Assembly (NCBI RefSeq): GCF_016808335.1
Contig: NC_053148.1
Location: 12,026,063-12,090,062 of the forward strand
Direction of reading: 5' to 3'
Source of the DNA: Panicum virgatum
Taxonomy: Eukaryota; Streptophyta; Magnoliopsida; Poales; Poaceae
Length of the DNA stretch: 64,000 nt
Position 1 is the first letter of the stretch; the number at the start of each line of letters is the position of its first letter. Below, in pieces: positions 22,351 to 32,925 of this stretch. The translations under genes were made by a program, and so were the position numbers. Below the pieces are notes generated by a model that was given only the letters and a program-made list of their open reading frames with translations, searched no databases and had not been told where the DNA came from.

Positions 22351-25300
22351 AGAAATAGGAAGACGCGCTCATCACTTTCCTCCGGGCAAATGTCGACGTG
22401 TTCACCTGGGAACCGTCACAGATGCCCGGGATCCCCAGGGAAGTGATCGAGCACCATCTGAGGATCTACCCCGACGCCACGCCGGTGCGCCAGAAGCCTC
22501 GGAAATAGTCCGTGGAGCGGCAGAACTTCATCCGTGAAGAAGTTCGCAAGCTCCTACACGCTGGCTTCATCGAGGAGGTCTACCACCCCGAGTGGTTGGC
22601 CAACCCGGTCGTCGTCCCAAAGGGCAACGGAAAGCTTCGGATGTGCATCGACTACACCAGCCTCAACAAGGCATGTCCTAGAGACCCCGATCCTCTTCCA
22701 CGTATCGATCAGATCACGGACTCCACCTCCGGGTGCGATCTTTTGTCTTTCCTAGATGCATACTCTGGTTTTCAGCAGATTCAAATGTCTAGAGAGGATA
22801 GGAAGCATACTGCTTTTGTAACAGTGGATGGGCTTTATTGCTATATTGTCATGCCATATGGTCTGAGGAATGCCTTACCCACGTTTGTGCGAGCTACGAA
22901 CAAAACCTTCTATAATCTAATTAGAGATATTGTTGAGGTGTATGTTGATGACATTGTGGTCAAGACTAAGGTAGGGTCAACACTAGTTGAAGACATATCC
23001 CTCGTCTTCGACCGACTGCGCTCCACGCGCACGAAGCTGAATCCCGAGAAGTGCATCTTCGGCGTCTCGGCAGGGAAGCTGCTGGGTTTCCTGGTCTCAC
23101 ATCGAGGCATCGAGTCAAACCCAGCCAAGATCAAGGCGATCGAGGCGATGAGGCCTCCTGGCCGCATCAAGGACGTCCAGAAGCTTACTAGATCTCTCGC
23201 CGCTCTTAGTTGCTTCATATCGAGGCTGGCTGAGAGGGCCCTCCCCTTCTTCAAGCTATTGAGGAGGTCTGGTCCATTCTCTTGGACCAAAGAGGCTGAA
23301 CAAGCCTTCCAGGAACTGAAGCAGCATCTCACCTCACTGCCAGTATTGGTGGCTCCAGAGCCAGGTGAGACGTTGTTTCTGTATCTTGCTGCATCTGTAG
23401 AGGCGGTCGGCATGGTGCTAGTCGCCGAGAGGATGGAGCAAGCTCGCCAGGGGGACACCAGGGTCTCCCCGGCCAAGGATGGTGAGCTGGACCCTGCACA
23501 TGGGGGTCCGGCGGCCACTCCTCTGTCTGAAGGTCCGGACCCCGAATAAGGGGGTCCGGAGGAGCCTCATCCCAGTGAGAAACCAGAACTGTTGGGGGCC
23601 CAAAGACCTGACATGGTGGATGAAGGCGAACCGGACCCGGTCGCCAGGGTCCGGACCATCCAGAAGCCGGTCTACTACGTCAGTGAAGTCCTCCACGAGG
23701 CGAAGTCCATGTATCTTGAGACACATAAGCTTATCTATGCCATACTTATTGCGTCCAGGAAACTACGCCATTACTTTCATGCACACCGAGTTGTCGTAGT
23801 GATCTCTTACCCGTTAAGAGCAATCCTACACAACTCCAACGCCACGGTCAACATCGCCAAGTGGGCAGCCAAGTTTGCTAAGTTCCAGCTGGACTTCCAA
23901 CCTCTTCATGCAGTCAAGAGCCAAATCCTGGCTGATTTCATAGCGGAATGGACTCCTTCCCCAAGCAATTCTGGGGGTCCGGACTTCAGCGCCGGACCCC
24001 CGGACCCGGAAATCAGGACACCAGTCTTCACCGAGCCCCACTGGACACTCTTCTTCGACGGGTCCGTCCGCAAGAAGTGGGCTGGAGCTGGTGTGGTCCT
24101 CATCGACCCAAACGAAGATCAGCTGAAGTACATGATGCACCTTGAGTTCAAGGCCACCAACAACATGGCGGAGTACGAAGCCCTGAACTTTGGACTGACA
24201 CAAGCCCTGTCTCTGGGGGTCCGGCAGCTTCTGGTGAAGGGGGACTCTCAGCTAATCATCAAGCAGGTCCGAGGGGATTGCAGCTGCAACAATCCCCAGC
24301 TCGCGGCATACCTCATCCATGTGAGGAAGCTCGAGAAGGACTTCAACGCCTTGGAACTGCAACATGTTCCCCGCGAACTCAACTCAGCAGCAGATGATCT
24401 CTCCGCGATAGCATCTACCTGGGCATCCGTGCCTGAGGGCGTCTTCGAAAGACGGTTGCTGAGACCTACCGCCCAGCCTGCCGAACTGGGTGAACGGGAT
24501 CAAGCTAGCGCCTCGAAGCTAGCGGTTCCGGCGGCATTCCACCTGTGGTGCCCGCCCTGGGTCGTCAGCTCTGTCGAGGATCCTGGAGACCTCGTAGAGC
24601 CACTCCCACCTGCTCAGGGAGCTCCCGATGCATGGATCTCCGAGATCCAGGGCTACCTAGAAGACAATATCCTCCCTGATGACGATGTGTCCACTGAGCG
24701 CATAGTACGATTGGGTAAACGCTACGCGGTGGTAGAAGGGGATCTCTACCGCCGTGGCGCCAATGGTATCCTCATACGGTGCATTTCCTAGGAAGAGGGC
24801 CGCGAGTTGCTCGCGGAGATCCATGGAGGCGAGTGTGGAAGTCATTCCTCATCTCGCACGCTTGTTGGTAAGGCCTTTCGGCATGGCTTCTACTGGCCGA
24901 CAGCACGCCAGGATGCAGCTGAGATGGTAAAGTCCTGCAAAGCATGCCAGTTCCATGCAAAGCAAATACACACACCGGCTCAAGCTCTGCAAATGATCCT
25001 GCCCTCATGGTCATTCGCCGTATGGGGCGTGGATATCCTGGGGCCGTTCTCCCGGGCCGCCGGCGAGTACCGGTTCCTCTACGTCGCCATCGACAAGTTC
25101 ACAAAGTGGCCGGAGATTACCCCTGTGGTGAACATCACTAAAAAATTAGCAGTCGCATTTCTCAAGTCCATTATGTGCAGATTTGTCATCCTAAACCGCA
25201 TCATCGCGGACAACGGGACCCAATTCAAAAGCAGACTCTTCCAGGAGTACTGCGAGGACATCGGCATCCAGCTATGCTTTGCGTCCGTGGCACACTCCCG

Positions 25301-25700
25301 CAGCAACGGACAGGTCGAGAGAGCGAATGCAGAGATCCTCAGGGGACTCAAGACCCGCACCTACAAATGCTTGAAGAAGCATGGTGCCAAATGGGTTGAC
25401 GAGCTTCCGTACGTGTTATGGGGCAACCGGACCACACCCAGCCGAGCCACTGGGGAGACTCCATTCTTCCTGGTCTACGGGGCTGAAGCATGTCTTCCCC
25501 CGAAAATTCACCTGGGCTCACCACGGGTCCAGGCTTTTGACGAATCCATGCAGGAACAGCTGCGGCGTAACGATGTGGACTACGTTGACGAACGAAGGTG
25601 GCGAGCAGCAATCCGAAATGCACGCTACAACCAGGCGCTCAGGAGCTATCATCAACGGTTCGTGCACAGTATGGGAGCTCCGGGCTGGCGACCTCGTCCT
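22351..25700 (+). pseudogene. pol: Decayed pol of the outer Tat-type element
   Basis: One reading frame carries the order expected of Tat-type pol. It starts with DVFTWEPSQMPGIP, then RT (LRMCIDYTSLNKACPRDP, YVDDIVV at about 22940), a first RNase H segment (YYVSEVLHEAKSMY, about 23670), a second archaeal-type RNase H (LFFDGSVRKK at about 24050, ATNNMAEYEAL) and integrase (HGGECGSH...CKACQFHAK, VDILGPF, ADNGTQF, NGQVERANAEI). In-frame stops lie at 22506-22508 (TAG), 23547-23549 (TAA) and 24789-24791 (TAG). A frameshift near 25670 breaks the C-terminus. The first RNase H lies next to a low-complexity GGTCCGGA-rich insert (23460-23650). The double RNase H is the main reason for the lineage call. 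Confidence 0.9.
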
Positions 25701-25915
25701 GAGGTAGATCCTGAACCGAGCAGGGCTCCACAAACTCTCCCCCAGCTGGGAGGGGCCCATCAAGGTTACAGAAGTATGCCGACCCGGGTGTGTTCGCCTT
25801 GCCATAGAAGATGGAGTGCCGCTGCCCAATCCATGGAATATAGAGCACCTGCGTAAGTTTTACACTTAGGCAGAGCATGGAAAAGAATTTTTCCTTTGTA
25901 ATAAGGTAGAATCAG

Positions 25916-26053
25916 CGTGCGACCCAGAGCGGTTGGGGTCCGCCCTCATAAACCCGGCCTCTGGCATCCTTCGCACCATCGGCTAGCACTAACGCGCGGA
26001 CCAGAGCGGTAGAGGTCCGCCCTCGTAAACCCGGCCTCTGGCATCCATCGCGC
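25916..26053 (+). repeat. Two-copy tandem repeat, about 76-bp period
   Basis: The block AGAGCGG...GTCCGCCCTC...AAACCCGGCCTCTGGCATCC occurs at about 25925-25970 and again at about 26003-26046. It lies just past pol, in the spacer of the Tat-type element. Confidence 0.75.
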
Positions 26054-26780
26054 AAGCTATGTATATCAAGTTGCAAAGGAAAGATTTGCCCCGGTTCTGT
26101 CTTTGTGTCAAAATTTTATTTCGTATTTCGATTCTCGAGATTTTACTTTTCTAACCCCCGCACGGACTTTCACTCTGGTTGCTACAGCTAAGATCTGTAT
26201 TGAGTTGCCGAACTGTCGTACAGGTCCGGACCCTCTTGCTGCTGGGAGAGGGGTCCGGACCCCTAGAGACCTGCTCTGGAGAGGGGGTGCTTGTTTCCTA
26301 GGGCAGTCCGGAGTCCTGTGTAGCCGCTTAGCCGGTTCTGTACCCAAAGCATACACACTCCAACACCCTGTAACGAGTGCTCTAGTACTCGGAGCTGGGT
26401 AATTAGGGGCCCGGACCTCGTTCTAAGCTCAAGGGTTGGCTTCCTAAGTCCTACACGGCAGGTCCAGCACCATATCTCAAAGGATCGAGTGCGACAAAAT
26501 GACCTTACCCACTGTTAGGAAGGGTCTGGAGCGTCGGAGTCAGGTCTGGTAAAGTCGTGTTGTTTTCTGGAGTGGTCCGGAGCCCTATGTAGCGCCTTAG
26601 CTTGGTTCCGCACCCTAAGCCTACACAATCCACCACTCTGTAACAAGCATTGAACTGCCTGGACCTGTGCATCCGGAGCTCCGGACCTCGTACTAGCCTG
26701 GGGGCCGGTCCAAAATAGGTCCCGCGGGTCTGCTACTAAGCTGTGACTTTGAAGTGGTACACAGGTTAAGTCTTGACTGG
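26054..26780. other. Non-coding spacer of the Tat-type element
   Basis: Degenerate repeats built around GGTCCGGACC and AGCCGCTTAGCC/AGCGCCTTAGC words recur at about 26220-26410 and 26500-26710. I see no coding frame. Confidence 0.5.
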
Positions 26781-27178
26781 TGGTAGCTAGCCTCAAACCA
26801 TTGAGCCTACCTACCAGGGGGTCCCGGCATCCGCTTTAAAGGTTTCATGTAGGTCGAGGTACCGTCTCGGTGGTAGACAGACTCAAAACAACTGAGCCTG
26901 TCTCCCAGGGGGCCCGGAGCATTCGCTTTGAGCCAGACATCACGGATCGATTCTGCACGCGTCAAACAGCTAAGTTGCAGTATCATTACTACCATATAAG
27001 CGAGTTTGATTCTCCTCTCTGTAGTTCTTTCCGCTACACAGAGAATAAGACACTCGTTCGACTTGCAATCTATGCTACACCTATGTCCAAGGACGCTTGC
27101 TCAACCTCATACGGGGGTCCGGAGTGTCTTCTTCGGCTCGGATGGCGGATAGGTCCAAACAACTGAACCTATCCGCCA
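26781..27178. repeat. Three related hairpins with differing stems
   Basis: Stem-loops lie at 26781-26816, about 26872-26905 and 27143-27178. The arms are TGGTAGCTAGCCTCA/TGAGCCTACCTACCA, AGACAGACTCA/TGAGCCTGTCT and TGGCGGATAGGTCCA/TGAACCTATCCGCCA. They pair at 13/15, 10/11 and 14/15 positions. The loops resemble one another (AAACAACTGA in the last two), and each is followed by a run of G's. The stem sequences differ between copies while pairing is kept. Confidence 0.7.
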
Positions 27179-27322
27179 GGGGGCCAGGGCGCTAGGGTGC
27201 TGCGTACCGCAAACCAGAACAATTGACAACTAGCTAAGTTGAAATTTTCTTCTATTAAGTTTCAACAAGTACAATGTTTTGTTACATAACACAAAAAACA
27301 AAACAAAAGTACAATGTCCAGC

Positions 27323-30300
27323 TCAGGAGTCCGCAGGCTCCCGCTTGAAGTAGGTGGCGACGAAATCGACGACGTCCTGCACGCTTTCCCGGGCGGCGGC
27401 CTCTGTCTTCGCCCCTGGACCATCGACCACGGGGGCTAGCGAGATGGCCGGGTCGTGCCTCCGGAGGCAGGTCAGAATGTGCCACTGGAACATCGTCCGG
27501 ATCAGCTCGCGGCCCTCGGCTTCAAGCTGGCCAGCAAGGACCGGCTCCAGACGCCGGAGCCTATCCAAAGCGGAGTTCAGCACTGGGAGGGCATCAGCAA
27601 TCGAAGCTGGTGGCTCCGCCACTTGGATTGGGCTCATTCCAAGTGGCACCAGCGCTAAGCTTGCTTCGCTCGCCCAGTCGACGATTTGCTAGACCCCACG
27701 CGCTGGTCCTCCTGCAGCTTCCGAACTGCCTCCTGCACCCTCCTCGAGCTTGGCCTTCTTCTTCGCCGCCGACTCCTTTAGGGACTTGAGGGCCTCGCGC
27801 TGGCGCTCGAGCTAGAGCTCCATGTTGGTGGTGAGGGATTCCCGCCTTGCAAGGGACTTCCTATCCTCCTCAAGCTCCATCTTGGCAGCAGTCTACTTGC
27901 TGGCAGCCTCGTGCAGCTCCTGGCGCCATTGGTGCAGGGATCCGGAGAGCTTGTCGAGCTCCTGCTTGTGGATCTCGAGACCCTGGCAGCGAGTCTCAAG
28001 CTCGGACCGCTGGGCCGCGAGGCGAGTCTCAAGTTCGGACCGCTAAACTGCGAGGCTGGCCACCTCCTTGCCAAAAGCCTCCTCCCGCAGTGCCAGGGCC
28101 TTTTCCCGGCTTGCTACTGCAACCTCCCGGTCGAACACCTTCCGAAGATTGGCTCGGTAGGCCTCTTGGTCGGCCTTTAGCTTGGACCGAGCATCCGCAG
28201 CATGGGAGGCTTCGACCTTCGTGCGCGCCTCCAGGCGGGTGTGCCAGTCCCGAGGCGCTGGCGCTCGCTCTCCAGAGCAGCCCACTCCCGCCGGAAGGCC
28301 GCCTCGGCGGTAGAGGTCGCCTCCGCTATCGACTGCCAGATCCGGAAAAGCACCTGCGGCAGGGGAGCCGCTTCCTCCTCCGGGGGACCCTGCAGGGGCC
28401 GCCTACCGCAGACCTCCTCTAACTCTTCCTCTGCCGCTTGTCCGGTACAGGCGTCGGGACCTCAGGAGCCAAGGAGCTCACTGTTGCCGCGCCCGTCGCC
28501 GTTGCGCTCGTTGACGCCAAGTCCAGTGACAGCGCGACTGTCGCCGTAGCCGAGGCCTCGGGGGCCACCGCGTCTGGTGTGGCTGCGCCTGACACTAGCG
28601 CATCCGCCGCCACCGCGTCGGGTGTGCCTGCGCCTGGCACTAGCACATCCGCCGCCACCGCGTTGGATGCGGCTGCGCCTGGCACTGGCGCATCCACCGC
28701 CGCTGCGTCGGGCGTAGCAGCGCCTGGCTTTGGCGCACCCGCCGTTGTAGTGTTGGGCGCCACCGGATTGGCGGAACCCGCTGCACCCGGGCTCCCCGCA
28801 CCCGCCGAAGCTCCCGCCGTTGCGTCGGGCGTTGCAGCGCTTGCTGTTGGCGCACCCGCCGCCGCCATGTTGGTTGCCCCCGGGTTAACAGAAACCGCTG
28901 CACCTGGGCTCCCCGCACCCGCCGTCGCACCCGCCGTCGCCACTGAGGCCCCTGTCGCCTGGACCCCCGCTGACGAGCCAGCGGCGGTGGAAGAACTGCT
29001 TGGGCGAGAAGTCCTGGCAAACAAAGAGAAGAAGCTTTCAGCAAAAAGCGGAGCACCGAGAATAAAGGGATTGAACAGAATAACACTAACCCTAAAGCGC
29101 CGGGTCTCCAGCGTCCACGGAGGCTCAACGACTGCTTCTGCTGCTGCTGCTCCCGTGGCGGCGACGTAGGCGCAACCCGAGGCTGCTCCTGCTGTTGTTG
29201 TTGCTGCTGCTCCCGTGGCTGCCGTTGCTGCTGTTGCTGCCGGGGGGAGGCATCTCTCGGCGGTGGTGGTGGCGACGCGGCCACCCCGGAGGTCCCGCGA
29301 GGGCCGGGGGTCCGGGAGCTACCCTAGCCCGCGTCCTCAGTGGTCCTCTGACGCTTCGCGGCGGACTCCGTGACTGGGGTCCCGTTGCCCCGGTGCAACC
29401 TGTGCCGGCCTGCTTCTCCCGACAACGCGCCGGAGCTGCTCCGGGCCTGGCTGGGACCGCTCGTGGTGGCGCTACCGGCCACGGCCTGCTTGCCCTTGGC
29501 ATTGGGGCCGGACCCCGCGGCGCTCGGCACAGCTTGTTCCCCGGACGCAGCAGGGATCCGGAGCCCACGGTCCGGGTCACCTCCAGTCTGGCGCGCTGCC
29601 AGCCCACCGTCGTTGAGGGTCGGCAGGGTGGCCAGCACCGCGGTCCTCAGGCGTGAGTCCTCGCAGAGGGGGAGGACACCCTGAGGGAGGATCAGGTGCT
29701 CCGGGATGAAGATTTCCCCCGTCTCCGCCCGCACCAGGACCTCCAGGGCTTCATGGGTCAGGTCGCTCCCCTCTCCGCGGTGGGTCCTGCTGCAGTCATT
29801 GAGGCCGGTGAAGCTCCAAGCAGGGTGCGGCCGCTGCTTCAGGGGGGCGATCCGGCGCTTCAGGAATTCCCCGAGCACGTGCAGTGAGGTGAGGATGCTC
29901 TCCGCTAGCGACCGGATCTTGCTCAGCACAGAGTCGAAATCCGACGGCAGGGACGGCTTGGCCCTCCAGGACAGACGGTCGGAGGCGGGCCCCCCGGTCG
30001 GCATGACCAGGCGCTCGTTGGCTTCGGTGGTGGCGATCACCCACTCCAGGCGCCACTCCTCCCACTTTCCGCCAACGAGTCCGGGGATGTATGGCGTCCG
30101 CAGGTCACTTCTCGACTAGAAGCAGTACGCCCCACTTCGTGTTTGCCCTTCCCGAACTTAACCAGGACGAAGAAGTGGCGGAAGAGGACGACGCAGGGCC
30201 GCACCCCCACGAACATCTCGCACAGGTGCACGAAGATGGCCGTCAGGATGATGGAATGTGGCGTGAGGTGTTGAAACTGGAGGCCGAAATCTTCCAGCAG

Positions 30301-30510
30301 CAGCAGAAAGAATGAGGAGATCGGCAGCCCCAAGCCGGTGGAGATGTGCGAGATGAACAGCACAAACTCCCCGGTGCGCAGGTTGCCGAGGGGAAGCGAG
30401 CCTGCTCGAATCCCCCAAGCAGTTTCTTGTGCACTCCACCCAAGTAGGCGGCGCACTGTGTTCAGCTCCTCCTCAGTCTGGTAATGGCGGGGACAACCAA
30501 GGGATGCCAT
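27323..30510 (-). pseudogene. Decayed antisense ORF of the Tat-type element
   Basis: Opposite in direction to gag-pol. It opens at ATG 30510 and is readable to about 30040 in one frame, with GLPISSFFLLLLEDFGLQ and HSIILTAIFVHLCEMFVGV. This resembles the domain annotated as putative gypsy-type transposon (Transposase_28-like). It continues in another frame to about 29324, then through low-complexity Gln- and Ala-rich sequence (29280-28419), a coiled-coil segment (28285-28043: DREVAVASREKALALREE) and a C-terminal piece ending at 27323. Frameshifts and stops separate the parts. Antisense ORFs between pol and the 3' LTR are known in Tat-lineage elements, and their role is unknown. The plus-strand ORFs over 28438-29169 are mirror images of the repeats. 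Confidence 0.75.
28573..28752. repeat. 45-bp minisatellite, four copies
   Basis: Units start at 28573, 28618, 28663 and 28708. They share the core GCGCCTGGCACTAGCGCATC with scattered differences. On the antisense ORF's strand each unit encodes a 15-residue Ala/Pro/Gly/Asp-rich repeat, so the array preserves that frame. A second, 117-bp periodicity follows at about 28732-28965. Confidence 0.8.
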
Positions 30511-31137
30511 TTCGCTACGGAGGCGGGGAGCAATCTACGCAGGGAAGCAAGGTGTGAGGAGGCTCGAAGGCAAAGGGGCGCAAAGGTTGGAAGGAAGAAG
30601 GTGAATGCGGGAAAGTAACTGCGGTATGCGGTCCGTCCCTTTTTGAAGCCTGACCCAACCGGTGCGCCCCGGAACCGTCGCTGGAACCCAAGCGACGCTC
30701 ACGCCTGGTGTTAATCGCCCAGTCCGTGACAAGGGGGCCCAGGCCCGCCTGTCAGGGAGGGCAGGTAACAACAAAGGTGTGAAAAGGCGGGATATGAACT
30801 GTCACCCGTGCGCGAAGCGAGGCAGAAGCTGAGCTGACGTGCGCGCATCAAGCGCTGGCATGACCAAGTTTTTCGGGAACTGCGCCGGTGGTAAATATCC
30901 CATTTACTCCGGCCGCAACAATTCCGAGCGTCGCACGCATGACTAGGTGAACCACTGTGCGTGGGGGCCACTAGTCAGTAAGCCGTTACGATGTGATGCG
31001 GCAGAGGAAAACCCGATAGTTGGTCAAAGCCGGACAAGACTCGTGCACTAAGAGGCTCCAAGTTATACAGAGCCAAATCGCAGTAGTGGCCCCACCTGCG
31101 GGTTCGTCACCTCCCCTGAGGTGGGCCCGGGGGCCAC
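30511..31137. other. 3' non-coding end of the Tat-type element
   Basis: About 630 bases from the antisense ORF start to the 3' LTR. It should hold the antisense ORF's promoter. The G-rich stretch just before 31138 (GGTGGGCCCGGGGGCCAC) is the polypurine-tract candidate, though it is not purely purine. Confidence 0.5.
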
Positions 31138-31291
31138 TGTCGGTACCCTGTAGCAGGGATACCCACTCATACTGCAGCAAGACAGGACTGGCGTAGCCAT
31201 CCGCAGCTACGCCATAAAGGGCGGAGCAGCCAGGCCCCACAGGTCAGGCTCTTTCCTCACCAGACCAACGGCCCCGGACCCGCTCCTCACT
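31138..31291 (+). repeat. 3' LTR of the outer element, left part
   Basis: It starts TGTCGGTACCCTGTAGCAGGG and is collinear with 7936-8088. It breaks off at the TCACT target site where the chromovirus inserted, and resumes at 41943. Confidence 0.9.
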
Positions 31292-32265
31292 TGTAACATT
31301 TTGCTTAAAATAAATCGTGCGCTAAAATTTTGCTTCATCGTTGAGCTCGAGACCCCTCCTTAAAACCCTAACCCCAGTTTTCCGGAATCTTCCCTGTTCC
31401 GCCAGATCTTCCGATTTCCCCAAAGACCCGACACCCGTATCCAGAACCCTGTTTTTCCCCTCCACCGTGCTTCACGCCTGGCAGCGGCCCGCGGCCGCGA
31501 CAGCCGCGCGTGCCCGACCGGCGTCGCTGTCGCCACCGGCGGGATCACCGCAAATCTCTCCCTCTCTCCTTTTTCCCTTTTCTCTCCCCTCCTTTTTCTT
31601 TTCTTTTCTTTTTCCCATTTTCTTTCTCTTTTCCTTTCTTTTCTCTCTCCTTCCCTCTCCCTTCCTCTCTCCTTTCTCCTACCCCGCACGCTCGACCCCC
31701 CCCGCTCCCGGCCACCCGTGCCCGCGCCTTCCCTCTCGTCCCCGAGCGCTCGTGCTCACGCACGCCCCCGGAACCCCGCTCTCGCGCGCGCCGCTGCTGC
31801 CCCTCCGCCCGCACTGCCGCTGCGCGCACCCACGCGCGCCCGCCCGAGCCGAGCGCGCGCCCACGCCACGGCCGACCGCCGTTGACGCGGCACAGCGGCA
31901 TCGACCGCGGCACAACGCCGCCTGTGGCAGTCGCCCGAGGTGTCACGTCGCCTCGCCGCTCGCACGCCGTTGACGCCCCACCAGTGCCCCGCGCCGTGCC
32001 GTCGCATCACCATGGTGAGCCTTGCCGCCCCGCGCCATTAACGCCGCCGACAAGCCTGCCCCGCCGGCCACCACCCTGCTCCCACCGCCACCGCCTTGAC
32101 CGCCTATAAAGGGGGCCAAGGAGCACCCCGGTGCCCCCACGAACTGCAGTGCCACCGCCCACCGCCTCTTTGCCCTCCTAGCGCTGCCGCCAGCACCAAC
32201 CTAGCGCCGCCGCCGCTGGTATCGCAGAGCCGCCCCCTCGCTCCTTCCTAGCCCGAGTCAAGGTG
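31292..32265 (+). repeat. Shortened 5' LTR of the chromovirus
   Basis: It is collinear with 38695-39681 except for a few bases at the start and a shorter C-run. It stops at CAAGGTG, where the 3' LTR continues for another 2.26 kb. A pyrimidine-only tract lies at about 31556-31680 and a TATAAA at 32105-32110. After the break the sequence runs straight into the first orf0-type ORF, with no U5 and no primer-binding site. Confidence 0.9.
32105..32110 (+). promoter_or_regulatory. TATA box of the chromovirus 5' LTR
   Basis: TATAAA in CGCCTATAAAGGGGG, repeated in the 3' LTR at 39521-39526. Transcription would start about 30 bp downstream, leaving a first exon of roughly 130 nt before the CAAG|GTG point. 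Confidence 0.6.
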
Positions 32266-32775
32266 AGAGGACTTGGAAGAGAAGAAGAAGACCTGGAAGA
32301 CACGGTCTCTCACCTATCCATCTATCTCACCGGCCTGGATGAGCTCTATCGCGAGCAAGCAGCACAACTGAAACAGCAGGTCCACAGAGCAGAAAAAGCA
32401 ACCCAGGAGATGGAGGAACAACGGTCGAGGACTTTCCATGCCGAGTATTCCCTAGCCGCCCTCCAAGTCCAAATGGATGAAAAAGAGGAAGAACTGGAAG
32501 AACAGCGAGCAAGAGCCACACGCGCCGAGGACTCGCTAGCCGCTCTCCAAGCTCGTATGCGGAGGTACGAGGCTCGCTGGGGAATAGGCGGATGGATAGA
32601 GGAGGACGAAGAAGAAGAACCCATGGAAACCCATTGGGATGTTGGAACTCAAACTGAAGAAGAAGAACCTGAAGAGACCCACTGGGATAAAGGAACTCAG
32701 ACCGAGGATGACATGATGGATCAGCATCTCCCACTGAAGAAACGCCCTCTTAGGATCGAGGAAGAGTCTCCATGA
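32263..32775 (+). pseudogene. First orf0-type ORF, start missing (coiled coil)
   Basis: The frame runs from the LTR junction (a GTG at 32263) to TGA at 32773; the first in-frame ATG is only at 32338. The product is a highly charged coiled coil: LDELYREQAAQLKQQVHRAE, a heptad-rich middle, then an acidic tail with two GTQTE motifs (VGTQTEEEE and KGTQTEDD). It resembles the middle of the ORF at 32926-33814 (LDQLFDEQANLLREQTHRAE) but lacks that ORF's N-terminal ~110 residues. The simplest view is a duplicated orf0 whose 5' part went with the missing LTR/leader segment, or a downstream exon joined directly to the LTR exon. Function unknown. Confidence 0.6.
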
Positions 32776-32925
32776 TAGGAGTTGTCTCCAAGCTAGAACC
32801 TTTGCTCTAATAACAATCATGTACCCATGAAGTTGTACCCCCCATGACGCCATAAATAAAAATCATCTACCCCTTTGTGTACCTCAAATATTTGTGCAAG
32901 TTTTTCACCATATCTTTGTTTTCAG

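Noticed and set aside
28438..29169. Plus-strand Ala/Pro/Thr-rich ORF of 243 codons
   Set aside because: It is the mirror of the minisatellite region of the antisense ORF and has no start context or domain.
31341..32109. Pro/Ser/Arg-rich ORFs in the chromovirus LTR
   Set aside because: They are repeated in the 3' LTR, lie upstream of or across the TATA box and are made of the pyrimidine tract. They are LTR sequence, not genes.
32217..32231. TGGTATCGCAGAGCC, resembling an initiator-Met PBS
   Set aside because: The same sequence occurs at 39633-39647 in the 3' LTR, with LTR sequence continuing on both sides, so it is inside the LTR. It has an extra base relative to the true site.
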